64,000 nucleotides of DNA from Phialophora verrucosa (taxonomy: Eukaryota; Ascomycota; Eurotiomycetes; Chaetothyriales; Herpotrichiellaceae). Shown in pieces: positions 54,350-64,000 of the stretch. The notes under the pieces are model-generated. The model saw nothing but the letters and a program-made list of their open reading frames with translations. It was not told the origin of the DNA and did not search any database. The DNA lies in NCBI GenBank assembly GCA_002099365.1, contig MSED01000002.1, positions 186,001-250,000 on the forward strand. The letters are read 5' to 3'. Position numbers and translations under genes: made by a program. Within the stretch, counting starts at the first letter, position 1. Each line of letters starts with the position of its first letter.

Positions 54350-56504
54350 ATGCCTCCGCCAGGCTACGTCTTCCGTGACGGCGGAGCCACACCGCCGGCC
54401 GAAGAGAACCCCGACTCAGAGTTTCGCCAGAGAATCACAAAGGCCACAAAGCCCGTCACAGTTGCGGAAAGATCCAATGCTCCATTGGCTCAGAACACAA
54501 CCACAAGCCATGAGCTAGCAACAGGCGCCAAGGGAGACCATGAAATCCCAGGTGCTGTGCAGCGGGCCGGTAAGGAGGACAGAACCAGTAATCTAGGATG
54601 GCAAGCCAACGGTGTGGACACAGATACTTTGGTCGGCGGGCTTCCCAACGACGAGCTCTGGACGCTGATCAGAAGATTCAACAAGGCAAGCCCCTCCCGT
54701 TTCCCAACTGAACAAATACTGATTGCGAGGCTAGCAAATGTACCATGTCAAAGCCATACCTCAATCACCTCCGGGAGGACTGGACCTCAACGTCGCAGAC
54801 GAGGACGAATTCTCGCCCGACAAATTGCGCTCCAATATTGAGCGGCTGTATATGACCGTCATTGTCGGATTGATTGCGTTCGGTAAACACATTGCCAGAT
54901 TGAGGTCATGGCGGGAACCACGGCGGACCGCATGCTTTGCTGCCGTCTACTTCACTGCATGGCTGTTTAACTTCATCATGCCGACCCTGCTCACTATGAT
55001 TATCGTCCTCATCACCGTCCCTCGATCTCGAGATATCCTCTTCCCCCCTGCACCTCTCGCTCTGGTCAGCCACAAGACAGGTGGTGTTCAGAAACCCAAG
55101 GCAGGAGTGTTAGGCAGCCATGATAGTGTCACCGGAGCTCCCGAGAAGCACAAGGGTGAGGCGGTTGAGCAAGAAGCAAGCAACCTGGTCTCCGGCATCG
55201 CGTCGGTGGCGATCTCCAGTGCTGCCGGTCGTCACGACCAAGCAAGCCCGGATGAAGAAGGTGGTAGCAAAACCCTTGATAGGGGGATGCCTGATCCGAC
55301 CAAGATAGCTACCACGGCCGCCGACGCTTCCTCGGCAGCTCAAGGCGGCGACGCAGACGCTGTACAGGACAAGACCAAGAAGCCTATGGAAGAAGCTGTC
55401 TGGGGACAGGTTCGCCCAATAATGCACGCCCTCGGGGACATCTCCGATGCCTGGGAACGTTTTGCCAACGCTTTGTCGCCCACGCCGCCCTTCTCGCAGA
55501 AGAAGCGCCTGCAGCTCGGTGCCATTTTTGTGCCACTCCTTCTCGTCTCTCTTGTCACACCTGCGCAATGGGTCATGAAGGGTTCAACCTTCCTCATCGG
55601 CTTCGGGTTCTTCTCGGACCCCTTGATGATGCGCGGCATTCACTGGCTGAATGAGAATATTCCGGACTGGCCGAAATACCTCGAGATCCGCAATACCCTA
55701 CTCAAGGGAGTCCCCACCAATGCTCAACTGACCATTACGCTGCTGCGCATCGGCGAAGCAAACCGTGCTCCTTTACCGCCGCCGCCTTCGTCTTACGACC
55801 CACCCCCAGATAAGCCGGCCGAAATCGACAAGCACGCCATCACAGAAGGCGGCCTGGACGCGTCGCATTCGGAGATTGAAGATGTTATTACTGTCGACGA
55901 ACCAAGCGGGACTGAAGCTTCGGAACCTGCAGATGCAAAGAAGAAGAAAGGCGGCTTCGGTGCTAAGATTCTCGGTGCATTCAAGACTACCACAGCTGGT
56001 GCAGTGGAAACGAAGCTCACCACGGATAGTGTGAAGGCGACGCTGGGGTCGAAACAAGCCGCAGAGAAACTGGGTGTCTTGCCCTCTCGAACGGAACTGA
56101 GGAAGAAGCAGAGAGAAGGGCCCGTTGAATTTAAAGCGCGGTATCGCGGCCGCAAAGGGGCAGTTTATGTTGACAGCTCGGTCTCGCCGCCTAGTGGCAA
56201 CAGACCTGCCTCCCCTTGCGTATATTTCACGACGCATCTTGACGGGGATGAAGGTGTGGAAAGTATGCCTCGCGACCCTGACTGGGCAGTTTCCATAGCC
56301 GACATCGCCGAAGTGAAGAAAATCGGTGGCCTGGGATGGAAAGGTAAGATCGTGGTCGGGTGGGCGACGGACAGAGAAGTCAAAGACGGCATTGAGATTG
56401 TGTCGAAGGATGGAGCGCGGTATCGTGCTATGGCGATGAAGGAGCGGGATGAGTTGTTCAATCGTCTCGTAGCAATGGGGCAGCAGATTTGGGAGAGTTA
56501 TTAG
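54350..56504 (+). CDS. DUF3292 family membrane protein (GC-AG intron)
   Basis: Exons 54350-54685 and 54735-56504, giving 701 residues. The protein begins MPPPGYVFRDGG. The conserved LWTLIRRFNK-QMYHVKAIP is formed exactly across the exon junction, and LERLYMTVIVG-like (IERLYMTVIVGLIAFGKHI), a pair of membrane segments (VYFTAWLFNFIMPTLLTMII) and WVMKGSTFLIGFGFF are typical of DUF3292. The C-terminal part, with FKARYRGRKGAVYVDSS and GGLGWKGKIVVGWATDREV, looks like a GRAM/PH-type lipid-binding domain. The role is unknown. The intron 54686-54734 (49 nt) starts GCAAGC and ends GCTAG. No GT donor gives the right phase. Confidence 0.85.
54686..54734 (+). other. GC-AG intron, 49 nt
   Basis: Donor AAG/GCAAGC, acceptor GAGGCTAG. 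The exon-side AAG and the GCAAG start fit the strong-donor rule for GC introns. The nearby GT at 54699 gives the wrong phase. Confidence 0.75.
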
Positions 56505-57502
56505 CAGGGTTTCTCGGGACTTTCAGCTGGAGGTACTGATATGGGCAATGATGAAGAGTACGGAGTATTGTGTATGTGGATGGCTGTTATTCTAGAACAA
56601 CAATCCCAGGACTGACGTTCAGCTTCTCACTTTGACTTGGACTCGGCGCAGCAACTGCCGACCTTTTGTTTCTTTGATTCTTGCTGCTTGTATCCAGCTC
56701 ACAGCTGCTGCTCGTTGAGCGCGAGCAATATCCTAACGCGGCCGACATGTTACTCCACACACCTAAGTACAGCACTTTATGGTCTCGCATGAGAAGGAAG
56801 CTTGTATCCGCACTATTTGGAGGCCACTGAGAGCCATGACAGGAAGACAGACGTGTCCTTCTTGTAGCGCCGATATTGGTGGCGGTGGTCCTCCGTCAAC
56901 AATTTGAAGTGGCCGAGTAGGCTTCAGCAGGGTTATGGTTCGAGCTTGGACAAAGGTGAGCAGCCCCAAGACTTGATTTGGAACGACGGTGATGTTGTAG
57001 AGGAGAGAATATCGAGAAGAGATGGAGACAACGCCGTGTGGAACAAATTCGCCCACAAACAGCGTTCGATGCCTCGGCGTATGAGTGTGGCATCGTGCAC
57101 TTGAAAGACTTACTTGGCCACGATAGTGGGACTGATACAATAGCCATAATTCACTGGACGTGTAGAAGTCTGTGAAAGACGTGCTGTGGCCGGGCTCACC
57201 AGTGTATACCTGAACCTTGGGCGAACAGCAAAGTCCCCATATCAGACGGCACATGAGAACAGGACCAAAGCAGAAGCTCGGTTGGGATTGGGGCTCCAGC
57301 TGGCAAATGACCCGCTGGGACCTGAGCAGATGTAATTAATGTACAGTGTGTTGCGAGATCAGACCAGCATTCACCGGCTGTGAAACACAGCACGTGGCTC
57401 ACGCAGCAAACGCAGCATCCTCCATAGCGATTTCGGATGCCTTCGGGTTTTCTTGCTGGAATCCCAGACCCTTGAAAGAACAAAAATGGGCCAAGGACTG
57501 AC
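56505..57502. other. Intergenic between converging genes
   Basis: Short domain-free open frames on both strands. No gene or repeat recognised. Confidence 0.5.
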
Positions 57503-58596
57503 CTATGCATACTCCTTTGTCACCCTTTCGCACCAATCGAACAGCTTGCTTGCCTGGCCATCCTCCTTGGTCGCCTCATGGAGGAGATCCGGACGGATTG
57601 ATGCTTTGCGTCCCCACGGGATAATATACCTGCCCTGGTCCTTCTCGAGCGTGATGTCGGGTGCCAGACCTGAATAGATCTCGGTGTACGCGCCATATCT
57701 GACCGGGTAGAGGAGCTTGTTAAGAAGCCATATTGCGAAGGCAGGATACTGATCGGATGCGTGACGTTGCAGCTCGGATGCAAGATTGCCTGGATTATAG
57801 CACTGAATGATATTTGTCAGTCCTTTCTCGAGCACGAACACAGATTGTATGCCAGACAGGAGTCGAGAAGCAGAGAGCTTGAACTTACATTGTGCAAAAC
57901 TCCGTCCCTCTCTCCGAACCGTTTTCCGAACTCGGTTGCAAAGAAATAGTTCGCAGCCTTACTGGTGCCATATGCGAACCCGTTGTCGTTTTTGTCATCC
58001 AGAGTGTCTTCTCCATCCTTACCCTTCTTCCACACCAGACCGCCCTTCACACTTTGCAGTTCGACCGCGAGACTTCCCGCCCAGCTGACTCTCACAGTTC
58101 CCTTTGGTTCGTGCTCGGCTGTACGTTTGAGAATTGGCAAGAGCAGCTTCGTGAAGAGGAAAGGCCCAAGGACATTGGTCTGGTAGGTCAGATCCATGCC
58201 TTGTGCGCCTTTCGATCCTGTGGGCGGCACCATGACGCCCGCATTATTGTCCAGCCAATGCAGCTTGTCTTCGCGGGAGAGGAAGTCTTCGGCGCTGGCT
58301 TTGATTGTCGTCAGATCTGAAAGGTTGAGGTGCAGGTATTCGAGTTTGCCCTGTGACTTGGGATGTTCCTTCTTGATCGCATCGATAGCGGCCAGTGCCT
58401 TGGACTCTGTCCGGGCAGCCACATAGACCTTGGCATTGCGGCCGTAGAGGATACTGACTACCTGGTAGCCGACGCCAGCATTGCTGCCGGTGATCAGGTA
58501 GACCTTTCCAGTCTGATCGGGGAGGTTCTTCTCGGTGAGAACTGGGGCGGGCAGACCGAAAGACTGCCCCCAAAATGCGCGGAGCTTGTAGAACAT
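57503..58596 (-). CDS. SDR, retinol-dehydrogenase/WW-oxidoreductase-like
   Basis: Exons in transcription order 58596-57889 and 57802-57503; 335 residues. TGSNAGVGYQV is the NAD(P)-binding motif, LDNNAG follows, and the catalytic segment is FAYGTSKAANYFF. The exon join gives GVLHN-CYNPGNLASEL, the usual continuation in these extended-C-terminus SDRs. Family members reduce retinoid-like or other lipophilic carbonyls; the substrate is unknown. The intron 57803-57888 (86 nt) starts GTAAGT and ends ATTCAG. The upstream in-frame GTG at 58623 was not used; the ATG at 58596 is the first ATG. It lies near a metallo-hydrolase and an amidohydrolase. Confidence 0.88.
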
Positions 58597-59397
58597 CTTT
58601 GCACGAGTCGATGGGAGTGCCACTGCTAGGGAATCGCGGTTGGGCTCAAATGTTGGGTGTCAGCTGAAGAACGCCCGACTGTGATAAGGAATCGCCACTT
58701 GTTCTCTTGAAAAGCGGAAGGGCAGTGGAAGCATGTCTATATACGACATGCTGCTCGGCTCCTACCAAGATCCGTGACCACAACAAGCGTATTCCACTGT
58801 CAGCGATCAATGCACGCCCACGGGCATAAGCCCCTAGCTGACACAGCCATTGCGCGTTATGCAGTTGGGCGATGGTTGCTTCAAAGAGGAAACAGCAAGA
58901 AGTGTTTCGCAAGGCAGGTCATCATCGGGGGTTACGAGGCCCGGATGTAACAGCCAATCAACAAAGACTTGTCAGTATCGTGCATTAGTGCTGAGCTTGT
59001 TTTCGATTGTGGGGCATGAGTGGCCGACGCAAGTGGCACACTAGTCGCACTAAAGTGGCTAGCGCGCTTCTGCAGTCCCCGGAGATTAGGCTAGCGCTGC
59101 AGGTGCCCACACTCATTGCCGATGGAATTGAGTTGGCTCTCAATTGCCACTCACCACTTGACTCGTACACAGAGACTCTCGGACAGTGTCTTTCTTGGAA
59201 CAAAAATGCTGCTGCCTGATTGAGAAGAAACCCCGAGGCTGCAGATGGGCGCTTCAACCGATCCGCTGCCGGTCGGCCGGGACATCTACCTCGAAAGCCG
59301 ATCCAGAAACGACATGCTCTTGGTGAGTATGAGAGCCTTGCTAAGTGTGCACAGCAACCATGGCAGGCAGCCATCGACGGACACGATCGCAGAACTA
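58597..59397. other. Intergenic, promoter of SDR and 3' region of metallo-hydrolase
   Basis: No gene or repeat recognised; several short overlapping open frames without domains. Confidence 0.5.
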
Positions 59398-60549
59398 TCA
59401 GTCCACCACCAGAGTCTCTCCGATATCGACCAACCCTACCTCTTCTCCCCATTTCAAGCCTGCCTCTTCGGCGGCCATCTTCCAGTGCTTGGCTGGTGTC
59501 CGAACGTCCTCATAGTACTGTGATAGACCGCCACGAACCGTTCCCCAATGCACGCCGATTGATTTCTTGCTCCGGACGTCCTGATGGATCCGGATGGAGT
59601 CCCAAGAGTTGGCATGAACATTTGACATGAAGTTCCTCGGCGAGCACAACCCGATCGGTAACAGCGCCAGGTCGAATGGTCCCAACAATTCGCCGACCTG
59701 CTTGAAAGTCGGGCAAACGGGCTTCGCGTCCTCTTCCTCTCGCGACAGGTTGTTCGCGTGGATGGATCGATATGCCGTGTCTCCTGCGAAGTACACATTC
59801 TTGCCTGACCCTTGCAGATCCTGGATGGCGTACGAGCACCATAGGTCATGGTCTCGATCCCATATGCTGCGTGATGAGAAGTGCTGCGTCGGCGTGCACG
59901 TTATCTGGACCTTGCCCACATTTTCAATCTGGACGTCAACAGCGTCCCACCAGTCGAGCTCCGTGATGGAGGACCGCTCAATGCCCAGCGCCGTCAGCCA
60001 GCGTGAATTATGCAGACCAACCAGGAAGTGAACCTTGGACTTCCTTCTGGCCCAGACCGTCTTGAGCGATTCAGCATCTGCATGGTCGTAGTGGTTGTGG
60101 CTGATGACAACAATGTCGACATCCATGGCATCAAGCAGATCCGCCAACGTGCAAGGAGTGGGCGTGAATCGCTTGGGCCCGAGCCAGGATACCGGGGATG
60201 TTCGTTCGGAGAAGACAGGGTCGCACAGGATATTGATGCCTCGCGTAGCGCCTTCGGGCTTGGATGCCTGCATGAGAAAACTCGCATGTCCGATCCAAGT
60301 CACCTTGAACCCAGGATCCGAATTCGAGAAGTCGACCTTCCGCACGGGGACGAGCTCTTCGCGATTTGCAGGAACGGGCGCAAATTCCGGTCGATCCTTG
60401 CTAAAGCGGACCTTTAGAAGATTTCCAAGGCTGTGGTGGCCGGGATCGTGCGAAGGCCAAGGATTCCTGAACGCCGTAGGTGGACTGCCCACATGATGGT
60501 CTTTGGGCGCATCAGGGAGCAGGGAGGGGAGTCTGTTGATCGACACCAT
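59398..60549 (-). CDS. NAPE-PLD-like metallo-beta-lactamase-fold hydrolase
   Basis: 383 residues, no intron. VTWIGHASFLMQ and the zinc motif H151-N-H153-Y-D155-H156 (ISHNHYDHAD) are characteristic. PTQHFSSR, YFAGDTAY and GVHWGT supply the further metal ligands of this family. Members include N-acyl-phosphatidylethanolamine phospholipase D and the bacterial UlaG-like hydrolases. In fungi the product could be N-acylethanolamines, but the substrate here is inference. The first 60 residues have no signal peptide. The ATG at 60549 is the first in frame. Its promoter faces that of the amidohydrolase, 546 bp away. Confidence 0.9.
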   Translation of the reverse strand: MVSINRLPSLLPDAPKDHHVGSPPTAFRNPWPSHDPGHHSLGNLLKVRFSKDRPEFAPVPANREELVPVRKVDFSNSDPGFKVTWIGHASFLMQASKPEGATRGINILCDPVFSERTSPVSWLGPKRFTPTPCTLADLLDAMDVDIVVISHNHYDHADAESLKTVWARRKSKVHFLVGLHNSRWLTALGIERSSITELDWWDAVDVQIENVGKVQITCTPTQHFSSRSIWDRDHDLWCSYAIQDLQGSGKNVYFAGDTAYRSIHANNLSREEEDAKPVCPTFKQVGELLGPFDLALLPIGLCSPRNFMSNVHANSWDSIRIHQDVRSKKSIGVHWGTVRGGLSQYYEDVRTPAKHWKMAAEEAGLKWGEEVGLVDIGETLVVD

Positions 60550-61095
60550 ACTTGCATTACAACCACAGGACGTGGGTCGTAAACCTGGATCGACTGACGG
60601 TTCTGATCATCTAATAATGGCAGCGAACAACGACTGAAGAACTGAAGGGGGGAAGGGGAAGCGGGAAGCGGGAATACGATGATTCATCGGCCTCACATTG
60701 AGCCGTGGCAGCCTTTCATCGTCCGCTGAGTAAACTCCGATGCGAGCGTCAATACGATACACCCTCAACTCCAACCTGCCTGCATCCATCTCCATCAGAA
60801 TTGATTCTGAGCGTTGTGCGCAATATATGCTTCCCGATGTACCCCGAACTGAGAAATGAACGTAGAGATAGGATAAGCTTCAGACGAAAGGGAGCTTGAA
60901 ATTAATCCCGCCAGCTACTGTTTCGAGTATGTTGGACGCCCAATCTGCTACCCCCGCATCGGATGATGGCGAGCATCGACGTCCGTGGCGGGCGGCGGGC
61001 TATTAATATATGAGCACAGGAGCAGTCCATGTGGTCAACCATCTTCTGATCATTGCCAGGCCACTCACTGCGTGAAACACGTCGACAACCTCAAC
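60550..61095. promoter_or_regulatory. Divergent promoter region, metallo-hydrolase and amidohydrolase
   Basis: 546 bp between two outward-facing start codons. A TATA-like TATTAATATA lies at 61001-61010, 86-95 nt upstream of the amidohydrolase ATG. The arrangement would allow coordinated expression. Confidence 0.45.
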
Positions 61096-62115
61096 ATGGT
61101 CCCTCCACTCATCACCCTGGAAGAACACTTCTTCTCCGCCGCCATGCTCACAGGCTCAACCAACTCCTACTCGGAACAATTGAAACACCTGCCCGGTCTG
61201 TCCGAGAAGCTCGCCGACCTAGGTGACCTGCGCCTGCAGTCCATGGAAGCAGGCAAGGTGTCTCTCCAGATCATCTCGCACGCGCCCGGCCCAATGTCAC
61301 CCGACCAATGTCGAGCAGCGAACGATCAACTTGCCGAAGCTGTCAAGAACAATCCCGACCGCTTCGTTGGATTTGCTGTCCTCCCCGTCTCAGACCCGGC
61401 AGCTTGCCCTAGCGAGTTAAGCCGGTGCATCAGAGACCTCGGCTTCGTCGGCGCGTTGATCGACAACCACGCCACCGGCAAAGACTCGTCCTCCTCGTCC
61501 TCCTCCTTGTCGCCCGTGTACTACGACAACGCAGAATACTTCCCCCTGTGGCAGACGGCCCAGGATCTCGACGTGCCAATCTACCTCCACCCGACCTGGC
61601 CGACGGACTCGATGCTCGACCTGCTCTATACGGGGCCGGCCATTCCGCTCGCGGCCTCGAAATCCATCTCCTCGTCCGGCTTCGGCTGGCACTCGGACGT
61701 GGCGACGCACATGCTCCGGCTGTTTGCGGCGGGGCTGTTCGACCGCCTCCCGCGTCTGAAGATCATCATCGGCCACATGGGCGAAATGCTCCCCTTCATG
61801 CTCGAGCGCATCTACCAGCTCTCGCCGCGGTGGGGGCCCCGCCAGCGCACCTTCAAGCAAGTCTGGGATGAGAACGTGTGGATCACGACCAGTGGCGATT
61901 GGAGCGTCAACCCCATGGCCTGTATCCTGCGGAACACCAGCGTGGAGCACGTGCTGTATAGCGTGGACTACCCGTTCGCGCGCAACGAGGACGGCTTGAA
62001 GTTCATGCACGAGCTGGAGGCCAGCGGGCTGGTTACGCCCGACCAGTTGGAAATGATTGCGTACCGCAATGCCGAGAAGCTGTTAGGGGTCAAGCATAAG
62101 AGACGATGGGCCTGA
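61096..62115 (+). CDS. Amidohydrolase-2 family protein (ACMSD/dihydroxybenzoate-decarboxylase-like)
   Basis: 339 residues, no intron. The ATG at 61096 opens MVPPLITLEEHF, where the Glu replaces the HxH pair, as in dihydroxybenzoate or resorcylate decarboxylases. Later motifs are IYLHPTWP (metal His), IIIGHMGEMLPFMLER and YSVDYPF with the metal-binding Asp. Such enzymes are Zn/Mn-dependent decarboxylases or hydrolases acting on small aromatic acids; the substrate is not known. The loop around residue 132 carries a seven-Ser run absent from relatives, encoded by a TCC/TCG repeat. A frame extension upstream to 60985 has no ATG. Confidence 0.88.
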   Translation: MVPPLITLEEHFFSAAMLTGSTNSYSEQLKHLPGLSEKLADLGDLRLQSMEAGKVSLQIISHAPGPMSPDQCRAANDQLAEAVKNNPDRFVGFAVLPVSDPAACPSELSRCIRDLGFVGALIDNHATGKDSSSSSSSLSPVYYDNAEYFPLWQTAQDLDVPIYLHPTWPTDSMLDLLYTGPAIPLAASKSISSSGFGWHSDVATHMLRLFAAGLFDRLPRLKIIIGHMGEMLPFMLERIYQLSPRWGPRQRTFKQVWDENVWITTSGDWSVNPMACILRNTSVEHVLYSVDYPFARNEDGLKFMHELEASGLVTPDQLEMIAYRNAEKLLGVKHKRRWA

Positions 62116-62975
62116 GGGGAGGAATGAGACTGCCTTTTCCCCAATTGAAATCCTAATATTAGAACACACTCGAGACCATATAGGATAAGGAACGCGACGA
62201 ACTCCATCGAGGGCAAGAAAGGGTGGGGGGCCGCTCCTTATGCTGCCCATCTAATGTCCATCGTTATTAGTCGCTCGCCCGAGTTTCCGCCTGCCAGGGA
62301 GATGCACGTCGAACAATCATGAAGAGTCTTGATAGGAGCAAGGAGACGGGAAGGGCCCATTCACGGTTCAATCAGGTCAATCAGCGCCTCCGTCCCCGGC
62401 GTTGCACGTGGCCACTGAACTCGAGATGTATCTACCCCAAATTCATGCAGTTAGCGATACCGAGTGATATCCTCATGCAACCAAGATGCAGATGTTTGAC
62501 GACCCCGGAACAAGATGACGGCCTGAATGTATCAGTTGCGTATGCATGAGCAACAGAGGATGGGCAGAGCATGTCACCTATGAACGGCCGGGGTACGACA
62601 CACTGTTAGCCACCCATAGCATTCACAGTAAAGAGGATGTCTTCAACCCGCACTCATAAACACTGCCTGGAATACTGGCGGACTCGAAATGACATACCCT
62701 GTACCCCGGAGCTGTGATGGATCGTGAGAGCATTGTATCATGAGAGGTCGATAGATGGCTAAATTCCCAAGTTCCAGTCTCATATCGTACGTGGCCCAGA
62801 GAGTCGCGCTCATCTGCTGGCAGACTCAAATATTCGCAATATATTTTGTCGCAATATATTTTGTCCCCTCACGGCTGTTCACTATTATCAGCACAAACAC
62901 AAGCACAAGCAAAGCCACCCAACTCCAACGCTGGAAATCAGACATGGCACACAGTTTCATCTATCATCCATCCGA
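62116..62975. other. Intergenic between converging genes
   Basis: No gene. A 15-bp direct repeat lies at 62834-62863. A plus-strand frame (62755-63408) overlaps the neighbouring minus-strand gene and is judged a shadow. Confidence 0.5.
62834..62863. repeat. 15-bp tandem duplication TCGCAATATATTTTG
   Basis: Two perfect adjacent copies in an AT-rich stretch, about 115 nt past the 3' end of the minus-strand gene. Confidence 0.9.
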
Positions 62976-63752
62976 TCAATGCCTCCGGCCAAGCTTCCTC
63001 ACCGGCCTTCCCCCACCGCCAAATTCGGCTGGGTCCACTGTCCGAAACCCGCTTCTTCCACTAGGTTTCCTGGGCGGCGTCCGCTCGGGGGAATGCTCCT
63101 CGATGACCTCGACGATATCATCCTCCACACTGGGCGGATCGACGTGTTCTTCCACGATGACCGTTTCCTCTTCTCTCACGTACCGTTCTCTGTGCGGGGA
63201 GCTTGCTGCGGATATCACGCGGCTCGCACTCCGGGACGTGCGGGATGCGCTCCGTGAAGAACGTCGGCGGTGCGCGTGTCGGATGACCTTCTCCTCGACC
63301 ACCCGGCCGCCGCCGTTGCGCAGGCGGAACAGCGAAAGGATAACATATAGAATCAGGATGAAGCCCGCGATCGAGCCGACGACGATTCCCACGAGTGCCC
63401 CGGGTTGAGGACCGGAGTTTAGGCCTGCGTAGGTGGTTGGGATGGCGAGGATCTGGATCTGGCGCTTAGAGAGCGGGTGGGAGGAAGATATATCGAGAGA
63501 AGGTGTTCGGGGCGTGAGGAAGACGGGCTCTACCAGGTTGCGACGGGAAGGTGAGGAAAGGAGAGTCTGTTTCGTGAATTGGAGGGCCCCGCGGAGGATC
63601 AGGGCGAAAAGGGACGCAATAGGTGTTTTTGATATCGGTGTGGTATCTTTGGAGCTTGACAGGGCGGTGAATGTCGAGGACACGGAGCGGGAGAAGGACC
63701 GCATGTGCTGGCTAGACGAGCTGACGGTCCGGGGAGCTATTGCCGGTGCCAT
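62976..63752 (-). CDS. Single-span membrane protein of unknown function
   Basis: 258 residues. A Ser-rich, basic N-terminal half leads to one membrane helix, GALVGIVVGSIAGFILILYV (about 118-140), then a cytosolic-looking tail with an Arg/Ser-rich patch (RRRSSRSASRTSRSAS), acidic REEETVIVEEHVD and VEDDIVEVIEEHSPER motifs, and a basic end. The layout resembles fungal mid2/WSC-like proteins in having a single span with a charged tail, but no Cys-rich or WSC domain is present. The ATG at 63752 is clear. Its function is unknown. Confidence 0.7.
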   Translation of the reverse strand: MAPAIAPRTVSSSSQHMRSFSRSVSSTFTALSSSKDTTPISKTPIASLFALILRGALQFTKQTLLSSPSRRNLVEPVFLTPRTPSLDISSSHPLSKRQIQILAIPTTYAGLNSGPQPGALVGIVVGSIAGFILILYVILSLFRLRNGGGRVVEEKVIRHAHRRRSSRSASRTSRSASRVISAASSPHRERYVREEETVIVEEHVDPPSVEDDIVEVIEEHSPERTPPRKPSGRSGFRTVDPAEFGGGGRPVRKLGRRH

Positions 63753-64000
63753 GGAGAATCGAGCACGGCGATGTTCTTGATCGTTGTCGACAAGAGCGTA
63801 CTGTTGTTGCTAAACAGATCCGCCCCTTCACTCGCTTCGCTTTCCCTTCTTTTTCTTCCTTTTGCTGCCCAACTGCACGGGTAGCTGTGCTGTCTTCTGA
63901 GAGGTGGATAGGTGCGTGATGCGGGGTTCCAATCGAGGCTCGCCGAGGGGTTCACTGAGTAAGGAGGAACTGACTTCGATTAGAGATAGGAATGAGCGTA

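Noticed and set aside
62755..63408. 217-codon plus-strand frame
   Set aside because: It is the shadow of the minus-strand single-span membrane-protein gene and its Ser-rich composition follows from that gene.

Overview
The window is nuclear DNA from a filamentous ascomycete (Pezizomycotina). The evidence is about two dozen protein genes on both strands, many split by short introns of about 48-100 nt with GT...AG ends, plus families typical of or restricted to this group: DUF3433, DUF3292, DUF6594, bZIP-DUF3425, Zn2Cys6/Fungal_trans and monocarboxylate-transporter-like MFS. An exact order cannot be read from the sequence. I saw no rRNA, tRNA, CRISPR array or intact transposon. Joined exon coordinates are given in each entry because start and end only mark the outer limits.

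Layout. 1-9.6 kb: an HMT1-type ABC half-transporter, an MCT-like MFS carrier and a membrane protein with a long disordered tail, all on the plus strand. 10.7-18.7 kb: a BTB-like protein and a PDK1/Pkh-type kinase on minus, then a plus-strand protein of unknown function. 18.7-34.0 kb: gene-poor, holding only a DHA1 MFS transporter (minus) and a divergent Zn2Cys6 regulator (plus) separated by 5.2 kb. 34.0-36.9 kb: a short-chain dehydrogenase and a small acidic four-exon protein, both minus. 38.2-44.0 kb: a DUF6594 membrane protein, two tandem retropepsin-like genes (one with an intact DTG, one without) and a second SDR. 46.2-56.5 kb: bZIP-DUF3425 protein, secreted lysozyme-like protein, signal peptidase SEC11, a cryptic four-exon minus-strand gene that I assembled from short open segments, a DUF3433 membrane protein and a DUF3292 membrane protein with a GC-AG intron. 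57.5-63.8 kb: a third SDR, a NAPE-PLD-like metallo-hydrolase, a divergent amidohydrolase/decarboxylase and a single-span membrane protein.

Functional links. Housekeeping genes (PDK1, SEC11) sit among accessory genes. The regulator/transporter pair (21-31 kb) and the SDR/metallo-hydrolase/amidohydrolase group (57-62 kb) are the best candidates for genes working together, but this is inferred from position only. The most unusual observations are the intact/inactive retropepsin-like tandem pair, the cryptic gene whose start codon lies about 55 bp from that of the DUF3433 gene, the alternating-histidine N-terminus of the lysozyme-like protein, and unusual splice sites (GC-AG, NAGNAG, stop-free 3n introns).
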